Part shown: piece by piece, positions 5,748-5,754 of the stretch
How the letters are laid out: each line of letters begins with the position of its first letter
Numbering within the stretch: the first letter of the stretch is position 1
DNA from: Pseudomonadota bacterium
GTDB taxonomy: Bacteria > Desulfobacterota > BSN033 > WVXP01 > G020346125
Direction: 5' to 3'
Assembly: GCA_030608745.1 (NCBI GenBank)
Contig: JAUWDQ010000169.1
Location: 1 to 5,754 of the forward strand
DNA length: 5,754 nt
Notes under the pieces: model-generated
Seen by the model: the letters and a program-made list of their open reading frames with translations, nothing else
Told to the model about the DNA's origin: nothing
Databases searched by the model: none
Program-made: the position numbers and the translations under genes

Positions 5748-5754
5748 AGTGGAG

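Noticed and set aside
1..5754. CRISPR array, tRNA or rRNA genes, integrase or toxin-antitoxin pair
   Set aside because: I looked for regular direct repeats with spacers, tRNA-like TTCRANY arms and paired small genes and saw none.

Overview
The window looks like a chromosomal segment of an anaerobic, Gram-negative bacterium, most likely of the former delta-proteobacteria (Desulfobacterota or a relative). This rests on the mix of genes: an NAD-linked class 1B dihydroorotate dehydrogenase (PyrK/PyrD), a MobA-type molybdenum cofactor enzyme, an exported TPR protein, a type IV pilin-like protein, and palindromic intergenic repeats with TTTTTACGA-type ends. Base composition is near 50% GC by eye. 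The taxonomic call is an inference, because no rRNA or other marker is present.

All recognised genes are on the minus strand, so transcription runs from high to low coordinates. The order is a type IV pilin-like gene (5279-5743), a 797-base gene-poor gap (4482-5278), mobA (3894-4481), a 638-residue secreted TPR protein (1968-3884), rimI (1495-1968), a repeat-filled gap (about 1332-1494), pyrK (to 450) and the first 151 codons of pyrD (453 to the window edge). mobA, the TPR gene and rimI are 9 bases apart or overlap by 1 base, and pyrK and pyrD overlap by 4 bases (ATGA). This supports one transcript for mobA-TPR-rimI, probably reading on into pyrKD. A plausible sigma-70-like promoter sits about 20-50 bases upstream of mobA.

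Functionally the genes are mixed. PyrK and PyrD form the heterotetrameric enzyme that oxidises dihydroorotate to orotate and passes electrons to NAD+. MobA attaches GMP to molybdopterin. RimI acetylates the N-terminus of a ribosomal protein. The TPR protein is probably a periplasmic scaffold of unknown partner. The pilin-like protein is a substrate of a prepilin peptidase.

The most unusual content is non-coding. Two related palindromic elements (1344-1496 and 4855-5105, in opposite orientation) share a GCGTACT/AGTACGC core hairpin and an outer 'TACGAGAYCATC' end. The first lies between rimI and pyrK, supplies part of the rimI stop codon and apparently encodes the first residues of the longest pyrK frame. 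The second is split by a block of about 100 bases that has its own 11-base terminal inverted repeats, which looks like one small element nested in another. I see no defence system, CRISPR array, RNA gene or large mobile element.
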